From assembly GCA_963711675.1 (NCBI GenBank), contig CAVQFB010000016.1, positions 153,487-217,486 of the forward strand: 64,000 nt of DNA, given 5' to 3'. Position numbers and translations under genes: made by a program. This DNA is from CAVQFB01 sp963711675 (GTDB lineage: Bacteria > Acidobacteriota > Terriglobia > Terriglobales > Acidobacteriaceae). Each line of letters opens with the position of its first letter. Position 1 is the stretch's first letter. The notes beneath the pieces were generated by a model. The model made no database searches. It worked only from the letters and a program-made list of their open reading frames with translations, and was not told where the DNA came from. This document shows, piece by piece, positions 18,124 to 27,706 of this stretch.

Positions 18124-18759
18124 TTAAGGTGCCTTCTTTTGCTTCTGCGCCGCAGCCTTCTCAGCCTCGTCAACCACTTTTCGAAACTGGTCTACTGCGG
18201 GAACCGCGGGTGAGCGCAGCGCATCTTTAGCCCGGTATCGCCAAACGGGAGAGCTGTCCAACGGATACTCCTGTCCTCCGCGATACACCTCCAAAGAATC
18301 CTCCGACCCGCCAACCTCTGTTTGCATGCGCGGTCCGTTATTTCGTGGAGGACCTAATCCTGGCTGGGTAAGGTCGGGAGGCTGGCCGTGCCCGCCAATG
18401 CGAACGCCTCCGTCACTTGGCTGCAGAATCACAGGATTATTGTCGATCGGCGAATTGCTGATCGTTGGAGTCACGACCCGCCCGCTGGCCCTGCGAACCG
18501 CCATCACCAGATCCGCGCTTTGCGATTCCGTCACGATTCTGAAACGTCCCCATTTCGTGAGCGCCCTCTCGACCTCGTCCTGTGCTTTGCGGTTGGCGGT
18601 CGGATCGGTCAGTGGCTCTCCGGCTTCAGGATTGATGACGACCAGGACCGTTCGGGCCTGCAGAACGTAAGCCGGCAGGACAACTTTATTCTTGTCTTTT
18701 GCGTGGGTAAGCGGAGAGAGCAGAAGAATGATCGAGAGCAGAGCGGACACGCGCGACAT
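18124..18759 (-). CDS. Secreted hypothetical protein, 211 aa
   Basis: A 211-residue exported protein with an N-terminal signal (residues 1-20, VSALLSIILLLSPLTHA). A compact region follows (about 28-95) with VLQARTVLVVINPEAG and WGRFRIVTESQSADLVMAVR. This resembles families that compute ratios between paired envelope markers, but I do not recognise a named family. A Gly/Pro-rich segment (GGVRIGGHGQPPDLTQPGLG) and an Ala/Lys-rich tail complete it. It converges with the M28 peptidase gene. Function unknown. Confidence 0.65.
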   Translation of the reverse strand: MSRVSALLSIILLLSPLTHAKDKNKVVLPAYVLQARTVLVVINPEAGEPLTDPTANRKAQDEVERALTKWGRFRIVTESQSADLVMAVRRASGRVVTPTISNSPIDNNPVILQPSDGGVRIGGHGQPPDLTQPGLGPPRNNGPRMQTEVGGSEDSLEVYRGGQEYPLDSSPVWRYRAKDALRSPAVPAVDQFRKVVDEAEKAAAQKQKKAP

Positions 18760-18852
18760 GGCTTCCTCCCTGCGAACAGAACGTCAGGGCATTATAGGCC
18801 ACTTGCTCGACAGGCCAGGGGGAGCAGTTGCATGATCCGGGAAATAGCCGTG

Positions 18853-20786
18853 TCGCTATCGCTTGAAGAACAACGCCGTAAGCGGCGGCAAGGTCAACGT
18901 CAGGGAGTAGGGCCGCCCGTGCGCCGGGACATCCTGCGTGTGGACACCGCCCAAATTACCCATCCCGGTCCCGCCGTAGTCCTGCGCGTCACTGTTCAGC
19001 AGTTCCCGCCAGTACCCGCCGAAGGGCACGCCCACCCGGTAGCTTAAGCGCGGGACCGGCGTGAAGTTGAACACTGCCAGCACCACGTCATCTGGCGACT
19101 TCCCTTACGAACAAGGGAAATCACGCTGGCGAGTGCGTCGTTGCAGTCCACCCACTCAAAGCCGGCCGGATCGTTGTCGAACTAATGCAGCGCTTGGTGG
19201 GCGCGATAGGTCCGGTTCAGTTGCTGCCACCCAGTTTTGCATTCCACGGTGCACCGGGTATTGCAGGACGTGCCATTCCAGGCTCATGTCGTGCGACCAC
19301 TCCCGCACCTGGCCAAATTCATCTCCCATGAAAAGCAGCTTTTTGCCCGGCTGCGCAAACATGTAGCCGTAGAGCAGACGCAGGTTGGCGAACCTCTGCC
19401 ATTCGTCTCCCGGCATTTTCCGATCAGCGACCCTTTCCCGTGCACCACTTCGTCGTGCGAAAGCGGGAGGACAAAATTTTCCTGAAGGAGTACAACATGC
19501 GGAACGTCAGCAGGTTGTGATGGTACTTGCGGTGAATCGGATCCTGCGAAAAGTACTTGAGCGTGTCGTGCATCCAGCCCATATCCCACTTCAAGCCGAA
19601 GCCCAAGCCCGCCCAGATACGTCGGTCTCGAAACCATGGGCCACGCGGTCGACTCTTCCGCCACCGTCTGAACGTCCGGATGCTCCTTGTAAGTCTCTTC
19701 GTTAAAGCGGCGCAGGAACCCGATGGCGTCCAGATTTTCCCGTCCTCCGTACTGGTTCGGAATCCACTCGCCTTGTTTCCGCGAGTAGTCGAGATAAAGC
19801 ATCGAGGCGACCGCATCCACGCGCAGACCGTCGATGTGATACTTGTCCAGCCAGAACATGGCGCTGCTCATCAGGAAGCTGCGCACTTCGTTCCGCCCGT
19901 AGTTGAAGATGTGGGTCTTCCAGTCGGGATGGAATCCCTGTCGCGAATCGGCATGCTCGAACAGATGCGTGCCGTCGAAATATGCGAGCCCATGCGCGTC
20001 GGAAGGGAAGTGCGAAGGCACCCAGTCCAGAATCACGCCGATGCCATGCTGGTGCAGGTAATCCACCAGGTACATGAAATCCTGCGGCGATCCGAATCGC
20101 GACGTGGGAGCAAAGTAGCCGGTGGTCTGGTATCCCCACGATCCGTAAAACGGATGCTCCATGATGGGCAGGAATTCCACGTGGGTGAACTGCATGCGTC
20201 TCAACGTATTCCGCCAGCTGCGGCGCCATCTCGCGATAGGTCAGCGGCCGGTTGTGCTCCTCCGGAACCCGCATCCAGGAACCGATGTGAACTTCGTAGA
20301 TGGACATGGGAGCATGCAGCGAGTTCCGTCCTCGCCGGCCTTCCATCCAGTCCCGGTCGCCCCACTGATAATCCAGATCCCAAACAACTGACGCCGTGCG
20401 GGGCGGTTTCTCATTGAACAGCCGAACGGATCAGCCTTGTCGGCTACATGCCCATGATGCTGCGAAACGATGTGAAACTTGTACAGCGTCCCTTTGCCGA
20501 CACCAGGAATAAAGCCTTCCCAGATTCCTGAGCCTCCCTTGGCCTGCAGAGGATGAGAATGATGGTCCCAGCTGTTGAAGCTTCCGATCACATAAACTTC
20601 GCTCGCATTCGGAGCCCACACGCTAAAGCAGGTCCCGCGTTCGGAGCCCGTCTCGACAACGTGCGCGCCCATTTTCTCGTGAATGCGGTAGTGGCTTCCC
20701 TCATTGAATAGATATAGGTCTTCAGCGGTCAGTAGGCTGACATCGCTACGCACGGGCGATCCGGTTTGGGTGCTGTGGGAACTCAT
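18853..20786 (-). pseudogene. glgB: 1,4-alpha-glucan branching enzyme, broken by several frameshifts
   Basis: Read leftwards, the fragments add up to a full-length GH13 branching enzyme of about 640 residues without the extra N1 module. The CBM48 domain (VWAPNASEVYVIGSFNSWD) is in one frame. The bridging YEVHIGSWMRVPEEHNRPLT is in a second. Back in the first are the catalytic regions (VILDWVPSHF, the nucleophile Asp of GLRVDAVAS, the acid Glu of VAEEST, and PLSHDEVVHGKG), with WDMGWMHDTLKYF in a third. The C-terminus (FMGDEFGQVREWSHD, VLAVFNFTPVPRLSYRVG) is in yet another. At least five frame changes are needed (near 20410, 20200, 19615, 19495 and 19420), plus an in-frame TAG near 19182 where family members have Gln or Glu. 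All catalytic motifs survive, which argues for sequence error over decay. Confidence 0.85.
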
Positions 20787-20964
20787 GTTTGCCTTGAAGA
20801 CTGCCAATCTAGTGTATCAGCGACATCCTACGCCATTGCGGCACCCATGTGCGCCATTACGTCAGTTTTGCACGTCAGAAGTGCCTCCGCTCTACCGCGC
20901 TGCGCGGTGTGCTATGCCATACTAGCGTTCTCATGACCTCCCATCGCTACCAGGAAAATCGGTA

Positions 20965-23229
20965 ATGCCGACGACTGCGCGTCATCGTTCTTTGGCACCA
21001 GCACCAGCCCTTCTACAAGGATCTGGTCACGCGGAGAGTACCGTCTGCCCTGGGTGCGCCTGCACGCGCTCAAGGACTACTACGGGATGGTCAAGCTGCT
21101 GGATGAGTTTCCCAACGTCCACCAGACTTTCAATCTCGTTCCGTCCCTCATCACTCAGATTCAGGATTACGTCGCCGGAACCGCGAAGGATCCGTTCCTG
21201 CAAGTTGCGGCCAAGCCTGCTGCAGACCTGACTCTCGACGAACGCCGTTTTGCTTTGCAATACCTTTTTCAGGCCAATCCTGTCAACCTGATCGGGCGCT
21301 ATCCCCGGTACCGGGAGTTGTGGGAGCGTTTTCGGGCCAGCGGCGACACTCCAGAGCGTGCCGAGAAGTACTTTCTGCCGCAGGACTTCACCGACCTTCA
21401 AGTATTGTCGCAGATCGCCTGGTTCGACGAATTTTTCCTGGACGACCCCGATATTGCGGCGCTCATCAAGAAAGGGCGCCACTACTCGCTGGACGACCAG
21501 AGTTCGTCATCAGCACGTGAGCGCGAACTGCTGGCCAAGGTTCTGCCTGCCCACGCGGCGGCGGCCAAGCGAGGAGGGATCGAGATTTCGACTTCGCCTT
21601 TTTACCACCCAATTTTGCCCTTGGTTTGCGATTCCAACATGGGAGCGGTGTCATCGCCGGGCCTGCCCCTGCCGCAGAACCGCTTTCGCCATCCCGAGGA
21701 CGCCCGCGAGCAACTGACCGCGCGGCCTCGATCTGCACCAGAAAGTCTTTGGGATCCGTCCGACCGGAGTGTGGCCGTCTGAAGGTAGCGTGTCAGAAGA
21801 GGCTCTCGGCATCTGCGCACGGTCTCGGCGTCAAATGGATGGCGACCGACGAAGGCGTGCTTGGCCGCAGCCTGGGCGTCTTCTTCTCTCGCGATGGCAA
21901 CGGCCGCCTCCCGACCGAACTGGCCGAGAAGCTCTACACCATCCATCGTTATCGAAAACGGTCAGACGCAGATGCACCTGATTTTTCGCGACCACGCGAT
22001 CTCTGACTTGATAGGATTCGTCTATTCCGGAATGCCCGCTCCAGAAGCCGCGCATCACCTCATGCAAAACATTAAGCAGGCCGCGCAACCGATTCTTGAA
22101 AGAGGCAAGATGCCGTTGTGCCGATCATCCTTGACGGCGAAAATGCGTGGGAATATTATCCCGCAGTCGGGCCGGGAGTTTCTGCGCCGCTTCTACGACG
22201 CGCTGCAGCGCGAGCCGGGAATGGAAGCGGTCACCGTCTCCGAGGCCATCGAGCGTCACCAGCAACTTCAGCCCGCTCACCTCGCTGGTTCCGGGCTCCT
22301 GGATCAACGCCAACTTCAACGTCTGGATCGGCGCGCCCGAAGACAACCGCTCTTGGGACTATCTCTACCACGCCCGCAATTTTTATGCAGCAGGCGCCGC
22401 CAATGCCAGCGAAGCGCAGCGAAAACTCGCTTTCGAAGAGATTCTGATCGCCGAAGGCAGTGACTGGAACTGGTGGTATGGGCCTGAGCACCATTCCGCC
22501 AACGATCGCGACTTCGACGAACTCTACCGCAAGCATCTTTCAAATGTTTACCAGGCGCTCGGCGCGAGCCCGCCCGACTACCTGGCGCAGCCCATCTTTG
22601 GTGCCGGCGCGCGGCCGGCGTTCACTTCCGCAGACCGCGTACATCCATCCCCGCATTACCGGCGAGATGGTCCGCTACTTCGAATGGATGGGCGCGGCCG
22701 CTTACACCGCCGACCATCGCTCCGGCGCCATGCATGGCAAGAGTTTCTGCTGGATGCGGTCTACGCCGGCATCGACGAAGAGTACGTCTACGGTCGCCTG
22801 GATTTTGTCGACGAGGTGCCGGAAGGGGACTTCGAAATAGTCGTGAACCTCGAGTCCTGGGCCTCTGGCGAACACCGCCCCCGGCGCTCGGTCCGGCTGG
22901 ATGCGGCAGTCAATGGACGAAAATTGCAGACGTGGAAGATAGGCATCGCGGAGGAAGCGGAAGGCCTGGCTTCCTCGTACCATCCCGGGAGCACTGCCTC
23001 AAAGTTGGCGCTCGGCCGCAATTTCGAATTCAAGGTGCCGCTTGCCTGGCTACTGGCTGCGCCCCGCGCGGTCAAGGCCCCGGCAGGAAAAACATCAGAG
23101 CCCGTGGCAACCAGGCTGAAACTGCGATTCAGTCTCTGGCAGAATCGCCTGCCCGTGGATGCGCTCCCGCTCGAGGGCTGGATCGAGCTGGAACTGCTCA
23201 GCGAAGGCGACTTGATGTCGATGGCGTAG
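20965..23229 (+). pseudogene. GH57-family alpha-glucan hydrolase/transferase, broken by frameshifts
   Basis: The fragments reconstruct a GH57 enzyme of about 740 residues, a cytoplasmic family acting on alpha-1,4 glucans. The N-terminus after one frame correction reads LWHQHQPFYKDLVTREYRLP, the family signature. Further pieces are GMVKLLDEFPNVHQTFNLVP, ISTSPFYHPILPLVCDSN, MATDEGVLGRSLG, PIILDGENAWEYY and VPGSWINANFNVWIGAPED. The long C-terminal beta domain from about 22740 to the stop is clean. At least six frame changes occur between 20985 and 22740. It is divergent from glgB, a common pairing in storage-glycan metabolism. As in glgB, every motif is present, so the real gene is probably intact. 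Confidence 0.8.
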
Positions 23230-23343
23230 CGAATAAGAAACCAACTGCGACGTGGGAACCATGCGGAAGGTAGGGGCTAGTGAGGATCGTACGAATAGAT
23301 CTGGATGCTAAGACAAGCATGGATGTGAGGGACAACCGTGAAA

Positions 23344-23364
23344 GAGCGGCCCTTCAGGGCCGCG
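23344..23364. repeat. Hairpin repeat GAGCGGCCCT-TC-AGGGCCGCG (copy 1)
   Basis: A 21-bp palindrome with 8-bp arms. The same 21 bases recur at 41967-41987 beside the transposase gene, both preceded by GA-rich sequence. Confidence 0.75.
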
Positions 23365-23416
23365 TAAGCCCGCAAGCCTGACTTGGCCTTTAGGCCCTGT
23401 GTTCGTTGCAAAACAA

Positions 23417-23440
23417 AATCGGGAGCCGCGGCTCCCGATT
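23417..23440 (-). terminator. Perfect 24-bp palindrome, terminator of the TrbI-like gene
   Basis: AATCGGGAGCCG is followed directly by its complement. On the minus strand the stem is followed by TTTGTTTTGC. It lies 20 bp past the stop at 23461, as expected for an intrinsic terminator. Confidence 0.7.
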
Positions 23441-23460
23441 CACTTCCAGACCAGACTTGT

Positions 23461-24093
23461 TTACTGACCGCCAGTTGCCGGCGTCATCGCCAGTGGGCGG
23501 CTCAACTCCATCGTCAGCTCCGTGCCTGCGGGCAAAACTGCAGACCGGTGTTTCGCCAGCCAATGCGTCACCGTTGCGGTCGCGCCCACCGCGCCGCCGA
23601 TCAGCAGGCCTTTGCCGCCGCCAGCCAGGCCGCCGATCAGCATCCCGCCGCCGGTGCCCATGCCAACCTCGGTAAGATCCTTGCCATCGTGCCCGGTTCC
23701 TTTGAACTGGCCTTCACCGTTGACATCAGTCCCGCGGCGCACGCTGGTGTCGACCACGGCAGCGTTAAGCATGTATTGCTCTCCGGTGGGCATGACAATG
23801 GTCTCGGGGAAGATTCCGATGGTTGGCTTGCCCGCTATCCGGCGCGGTTCGTTGATCTTGGTGACTCGGCCCTGGACCGTCGTGCCGACAGGGATCACGG
23901 TTTTTCCGTCGATCACCACCGCCTCCATCACTCTTCCCGAGAACGGGTCCCCTGATTTGTTGCTGTACGTAGCCAGCGTGTTTTCAAGTTTCACTTTAAG
24001 CGCAGTTCCGGTGGGCAAGGTCAGATTGGACTGTGCCCAACCTGCTGCCACCATCAGCACCACCACCACCAGCAATACCGCCACCTTCTTCAT
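23461..24093 (-). CDS. Secreted protein with TrbI/VirB10-like fold and glycine zipper
   Basis: A 210-residue exported protein. Signal peptide at residues 1-21 (VAVLLVVVVLMVAAGWAQ). The next 80 residues (LPTGTALKVKLENTLATYSN, VIPVGTTVQGRVTKINEP) match the beta-barrel pattern of the TrbI/VirB10 C-terminal region often seen in stand-alone acidobacterial secreted proteins. A glycine-rich zipper follows (GMGTGGGMLIGGLAGGGKGL), which could insert in a membrane, and a last strand segment (LPAGTELTMELSRPL). No other conjugation gene is present, so a transfer role is not supported. An envelope structural role is a guess. Confidence 0.7.
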   Translation of the reverse strand: MKKVAVLLVVVVLMVAAGWAQSNLTLPTGTALKVKLENTLATYSNKSGDPFSGRVMEAVVIDGKTVIPVGTTVQGRVTKINEPRRIAGKPTIGIFPETIVMPTGEQYMLNAAVVDTSVRRGTDVNGEGQFKGTGHDGKDLTEVGMGTGGGMLIGGLAGGGKGLLIGGAVGATATVTHWLAKHRSAVLPAGTELTMELSRPLAMTPATGGQ

Positions 24094-24273
24094 CGTGCCT
24101 CCTCAGTTATCTTTCCGGTCGCAACCGCCGCTTCATGCGACGCCTTGGAAATTTTCTGCTAGCCCACTCTTGATCTCGACTCTAGATCAGCTGGAAAACG
24201 GTAACAATAGAGGAGCGCGCAAATGAACCAGCAGAGACAATGACTGACCCTCCTATGATTCCTGCCTATTCGG

Positions 24274-24759
24274 ATGACAAGAACGCGTCTAATTGTGGCC
24301 GCACTGTGTGTTGGTTTGACCTGTGCGTTTGCCGGTTGCCACAACGATCGGGCCGAATCGTTCTATCCGTCTCTCGCCGAAGCCGACAAGGACGGCGCAA
24401 TCATGCGCGGTTGGATACCAGACGACTTCCTACCTCGTAGTTCGCGGGCCATCCATGAAATCCACGACCTTTCCCCCTCCGCGGAATGGTGTGCTTTCGA
24501 GTTTGCGCCCGAGGAGTCGAAAAATCCTCTCAGAAACTTGCAGCCCCTGGATGTCCTACCACCGTCTATTGGTCGTGTGCCCAGTCCGGATGTGTCGTGG
24601 TGGCCGCCTGTTCTTGTGGGGAATCTGGATATCGAAAAGATTCACAAGGAGGGCTTCGACCTATTCGTGGCAGAGAAGCCCGCTACATCTGTAACAACCG
24701 AGGTCTGGCTCTTTGCGATTGACTGGTCAAATGGGCGCGGCTTCTTCTACAGCAGGTAA
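24274..24759 (+). CDS. Hypothetical lipoprotein, 161 aa
   Basis: A 161-residue protein with a short signal and lipobox (LTCAFAGC, Cys about residue 22). The mature part has SFYPSLAEADKDGAIMRGWI and a Trp-rich C-terminal half (VSWWPPVLVGNLD, VWLFAIDWSNGRGFFYSR) that looks like a small immunity- or inhibitor-type domain, but I know no family name. Transcribed in the same direction as enolase, which has its own promoter downstream. Confidence 0.6.
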   Translation: MTRTRLIVAALCVGLTCAFAGCHNDRAESFYPSLAEADKDGAIMRGWIPDDFLPRSSRAIHEIHDLSPSAEWCAFEFAPEESKNPLRNLQPLDVLPPSIGRVPSPDVSWWPPVLVGNLDIEKIHKEGFDLFVAEKPATSVTTEVWLFAIDWSNGRGFFYSR

Positions 24760-24769
24760 CCCTCCCGCA

Positions 24770-24799
24770 CTGACGCCTCACAACGCCCTCCGATATAAT
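24770..24799 (+). promoter_or_regulatory. Sigma-70-type promoter of enolase
   Basis: -35 CTGACG at 24770-24775 and consensus -10 TATAAT at 24794-24799, spacing 18. The leader to the enolase ATG is about 145 nt; I see no riboswitch in it. Confidence 0.55.
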
Positions 24800-24951
24800 C
24801 GCTGGTTCCGGCCTCTGCAATGGGAAAGACCTATACCGGCGTCGGCTACCTGACGGGCAGCCGCCTCACGTTTAATCCCGATCACCCCGGCGTCAGGGTG
24901 GATGACGAAACACGAATTCTTAATCTTGATAACGAAAAGGACAGCAAGCCC

Positions 24952-26244
24952 ATGACTAATATCGGTGACATCATTGCCCGTGAAGTTCTCGATTCTCGCG
25001 GCAATCCTACGGTTGAAGCGGAAGTGCATCTCCTCAACGGCGCAGTCGGACGCGCCATCGTTCCCAGCGGAGCCTCTACCGGCGAGCACGAGGCTGTCGA
25101 ATTGCGCGACGGCGACAGCAAGCGATTCCTCGGCAAAGGTGTCCTCAAAGCCGTGGAGAACGTGAACGGCGAGATTGCCGACGCTCTCGCGAACCTCAAC
25201 GCCTCCGACCAGCGCGCCATCGATCAGAAGATGATCGAACTCGACGGCACCGAGAACAAAGGCCGCCTCGGCGCCAACGCCATCCTGGCCGTTTCGATGG
25301 CGGTGGCGCGGGCTGCCGCTGCCGAGTACGGCCTGCCTCTCTACCGCTACCTGGGCGGGGCAGGCGCAAACATCTTGCCTACCCCCATGATGAACATCCT
25401 CAACGGTGGCGCACACGCCGATAACAACGTCGACTTCCAGGAGTTCATGGTTATGCCGGTCGGCGCAGAATCGTTTTCCGATGCCCTGCGCTGGGGAGTC
25501 GAAGTCTTCCATACCTTAAAGGGAGTGTTGAAGAAGCGCGGCTATAACACTGCTGTGGGGGATGAAGGCGGATTTGCCCCATCGGTGAAGTCGAATGTCG
25601 AGGCCATCGAAGTTGTCCTCGAAGCCATCCAGCAAGCCGGCTACAAGCCCGGCGAGGAAGTCGCCATCGCCCTCGATCCCGCCGCCAGCGAGTTTTACAA
25701 AGACGGCCAGTACGTCTTTAAGAAGTCCGATAAGTCGACCAAGAGCTCGGAAGAAATGGCGCGCTTCTGGGCGAAGTGGGTGCGCGACTATCCCATCGTT
25801 TCGCTAGAGGACGGCCTCGCCGAGGATGACTGGGAAGGCTGGGAGTTCCTGACCAAGGAACTAGGCAACAAGATTCAACTCGTCGGCGACGACATCTTCG
25901 TCACTAACACTACGCGTCTGCAGGAAGGCATCGACCGAAAAGTCGGGAACTCGATCCTTATCAAGGTTAATCAGATCGGCACGGTCAGTGAGACGCTCGA
26001 CGCCATCGACCTCGCCCGCCGCAACGGCTATACCAGCGTGATCTCTCACCGCTCAGGCGAGACCGAAGATGCCTTTATTGCCGACCTCGCTGTCGCCACC
26101 GGTGCCGGCCAGATCAAGACCGGATCGGCCTCGCGCACGGATCGCATCGCAAAGTACAACCAGTTGCTTCGCATCGAAGAAGAGTTGGGCGACACGGCAC
26201 GTTTTTTGGGCTTGAAGGCGCTGAACTACAGAGCCGGGAAGTAA
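24952..26244 (+). CDS. eno: Enolase
   Basis: A 430-residue phosphopyruvate hydratase, converting 2-phosphoglycerate to phosphoenolpyruvate in glycolysis. Conserved parts are REVLDSRGNPTVEAEV at the N-terminus, SGASTGEHEA, the metal ligand regions (ALDPAASEFY, SLEDGLAEDDWEGW, LVGDDIFVTN), the catalytic Lys of ILIKVNQIGT and VSHRSGETED. The open frame extends 44 codons upstream, but the family N-terminus matches the ATG at 24952, with AAGGA 11 nt before. gpmI, the preceding glycolytic step, lies 1.5 kb downstream on the same strand. Confidence 0.97.
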   Translation: MTNIGDIIAREVLDSRGNPTVEAEVHLLNGAVGRAIVPSGASTGEHEAVELRDGDSKRFLGKGVLKAVENVNGEIADALANLNASDQRAIDQKMIELDGTENKGRLGANAILAVSMAVARAAAAEYGLPLYRYLGGAGANILPTPMMNILNGGAHADNNVDFQEFMVMPVGAESFSDALRWGVEVFHTLKGVLKKRGYNTAVGDEGGFAPSVKSNVEAIEVVLEAIQQAGYKPGEEVAIALDPAASEFYKDGQYVFKKSDKSTKSSEEMARFWAKWVRDYPIVSLEDGLAEDDWEGWEFLTKELGNKIQLVGDDIFVTNTTRLQEGIDRKVGNSILIKVNQIGTVSETLDAIDLARRNGYTSVISHRSGETEDAFIADLAVATGAGQIKTGSASRTDRIAKYNQLLRIEEELGDTARFLGLKALNYRAGK

Positions 26245-26255
26245 ACAGAGCATCC

Positions 26256-26990
26256 ATGGACGCGCAAACTTTACTGCAGGAGGGTCGCCGGAAGGCGTTT
26301 GAACCTCCGTCCGACCCCAACATAAAAGTTTGGCGCTACATGGATTTTGCTCGTCTCGTTGGGATGCTCGAAGACCAGGGTCTGTTCTTCCGCCGCGCAG
26401 ATCTGTTTGAGGACCGCTTCGAGGGCACCATGTCCCAGCCTCTGCGTGTCTTCCTCCAGCAAGGGAACCAAAGCCCCCGCCTCGAAGAGTATGGCGAGAT
26501 GTTGCGCAAGGTTCGCGGCGCGACGTTCATCAATTGCTGGCACATGAACGAGTCGGAATCTGCCGCCATGTGGCAGCTTTACTCTGCCGCTGCTGAACAA
26601 TCTATTTGTCTCCAGTCCACCTACGCCCGCCTTCGCGATGCTCTTCCCGAAGACATCAAAATCGGCCAGGTCAAGTACATCTCCTATGATCGGGACCAGA
26701 TCCCGTTCGACGATCTGTGGTGGCCCCTGCTACATAAACGCAAATCATTCGAGTACGAGCGGGAATTGCGGGCCGTGTGGACGGACATGGATGCCGTCCA
26801 CACCGAATTGGCAGACAAACGCCAAGGAGTCTGGAAGAAAGTTGACCTGGATCGTCTGATTCAAGGCATCTATGTGTCGGCCGAGGCCGAGCGCTGGTTC
26901 CTCAAGCTGGTCCGCAAGGTGCTGCAGCGCTTTGGCACTACGGTAGAAGTTCGCCAGTCGGACCTGGCGGACGAACCGTTGTTTGATTGA
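26256..26990 (+). CDS. DUF2971-family protein
   Basis: A 244-residue soluble protein matching the DUF2971 pattern: VWRYMDFARLVGMLEDQGLF, the LFFRRADLFEDRFEG region, and FINCWHMNESESAAMWQLYS. Family members are scattered in bacteria, often near mobile or defence genes, and their activity is unknown. It begins 11 bp after the enolase stop, so it may be co-transcribed with eno, but no metabolic link is evident. Confidence 0.75.
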   Translation: MDAQTLLQEGRRKAFEPPSDPNIKVWRYMDFARLVGMLEDQGLFFRRADLFEDRFEGTMSQPLRVFLQQGNQSPRLEEYGEMLRKVRGATFINCWHMNESESAAMWQLYSAAAEQSICLQSTYARLRDALPEDIKIGQVKYISYDRDQIPFDDLWWPLLHKRKSFEYERELRAVWTDMDAVHTELADKRQGVWKKVDLDRLIQGIYVSAEAERWFLKLVRKVLQRFGTTVEVRQSDLADEPLFD

Positions 26991-27068
26991 AGACCGCGGG
27001 CGCGGGTTATTCGCTCGGCGTGGCTGCCCGTTTAAACACGGACGACTGCAGATTTATAGGAGAGAGTC

Positions 27069-27629
27069 ATGAGAGTTCGGCTGCTGTGGTTGCCTTCTAT
27101 GGTGTTGCTCGTTGCTTCTTGGATGGCGGCTCAGCAGACTCCCGCGTCCGACGGCTCTCCTTCCAAAGAAGACGTCCTGAAACTATTCCAAATCCTGCAG
27201 GTCGAGCAGCAGACCCGCGAGGTGATGGCCAATACTCAGGCGCAGGTTAAAACCATGACCCGGGAGATGATCATGAAAAAGGCTCCCAACGCTTCACCGG
27301 ACCAGTTGGCTCAGATCGAGGGCATGATGGACACCATGTTCAAGGAGTATCCCGTCAGCGGAATTCTCGATGACATGGTCCCCGTCTACCAGAAGCACCT
27401 TAGCAAGTCCGATCTCGAGGGCATGATTGCCTTCTATTCATCGCCGTTAGGCCGGAAGATTCTGCGCGAAATGCCGGATATGACCAAAGAGGCGATGCAG
27501 GTCTCCTACGCCCACATCCAGAAGGACATGGAGCAGATCATGCAGAAGGTTGACGACCGCGTGCAGTCCATCGTTGACGAGCAACAGAAAAAGAAGTCGG
27601 CTCCAGCTCACGATTCAAAATCGAATTGA
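27069..27629 (+). CDS. Secreted DUF2059-family protein
   Basis: A 186-residue exported protein. Signal peptide about residues 1-21 (LLWLPSMVLLVASWMAAQ). The DUF2059 core is a helical bundle ending in YQKHLSKSDLEGMIAFYSSPLGRKI and MTKEAMQVSYAHIQ, the most conserved part of the family. The tail is Lys/Gln-rich. Function of the family is unknown. An AGGAGAG ribosome site lies immediately upstream. Confidence 0.8.
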   Translation: MRVRLLWLPSMVLLVASWMAAQQTPASDGSPSKEDVLKLFQILQVEQQTREVMANTQAQVKTMTREMIMKKAPNASPDQLAQIEGMMDTMFKEYPVSGILDDMVPVYQKHLSKSDLEGMIAFYSSPLGRKILREMPDMTKEAMQVSYAHIQKDMEQIMQKVDDRVQSIVDEQQKKKSAPAHDSKSN

Positions 27630-27706
27630 AGAAACCATAATCAGGAACTCATAAATGTCAAACCCGATCATTGCACTTTCAGTGTCCTTTTCGTCCACGG
27701 TGCACC

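Noticed and set aside
23461..24093. Conjugation gene (TrbI/VirB10)
   Set aside because: No other transfer genes are nearby, and stand-alone secreted proteins with this fold are common in Acidobacteria.
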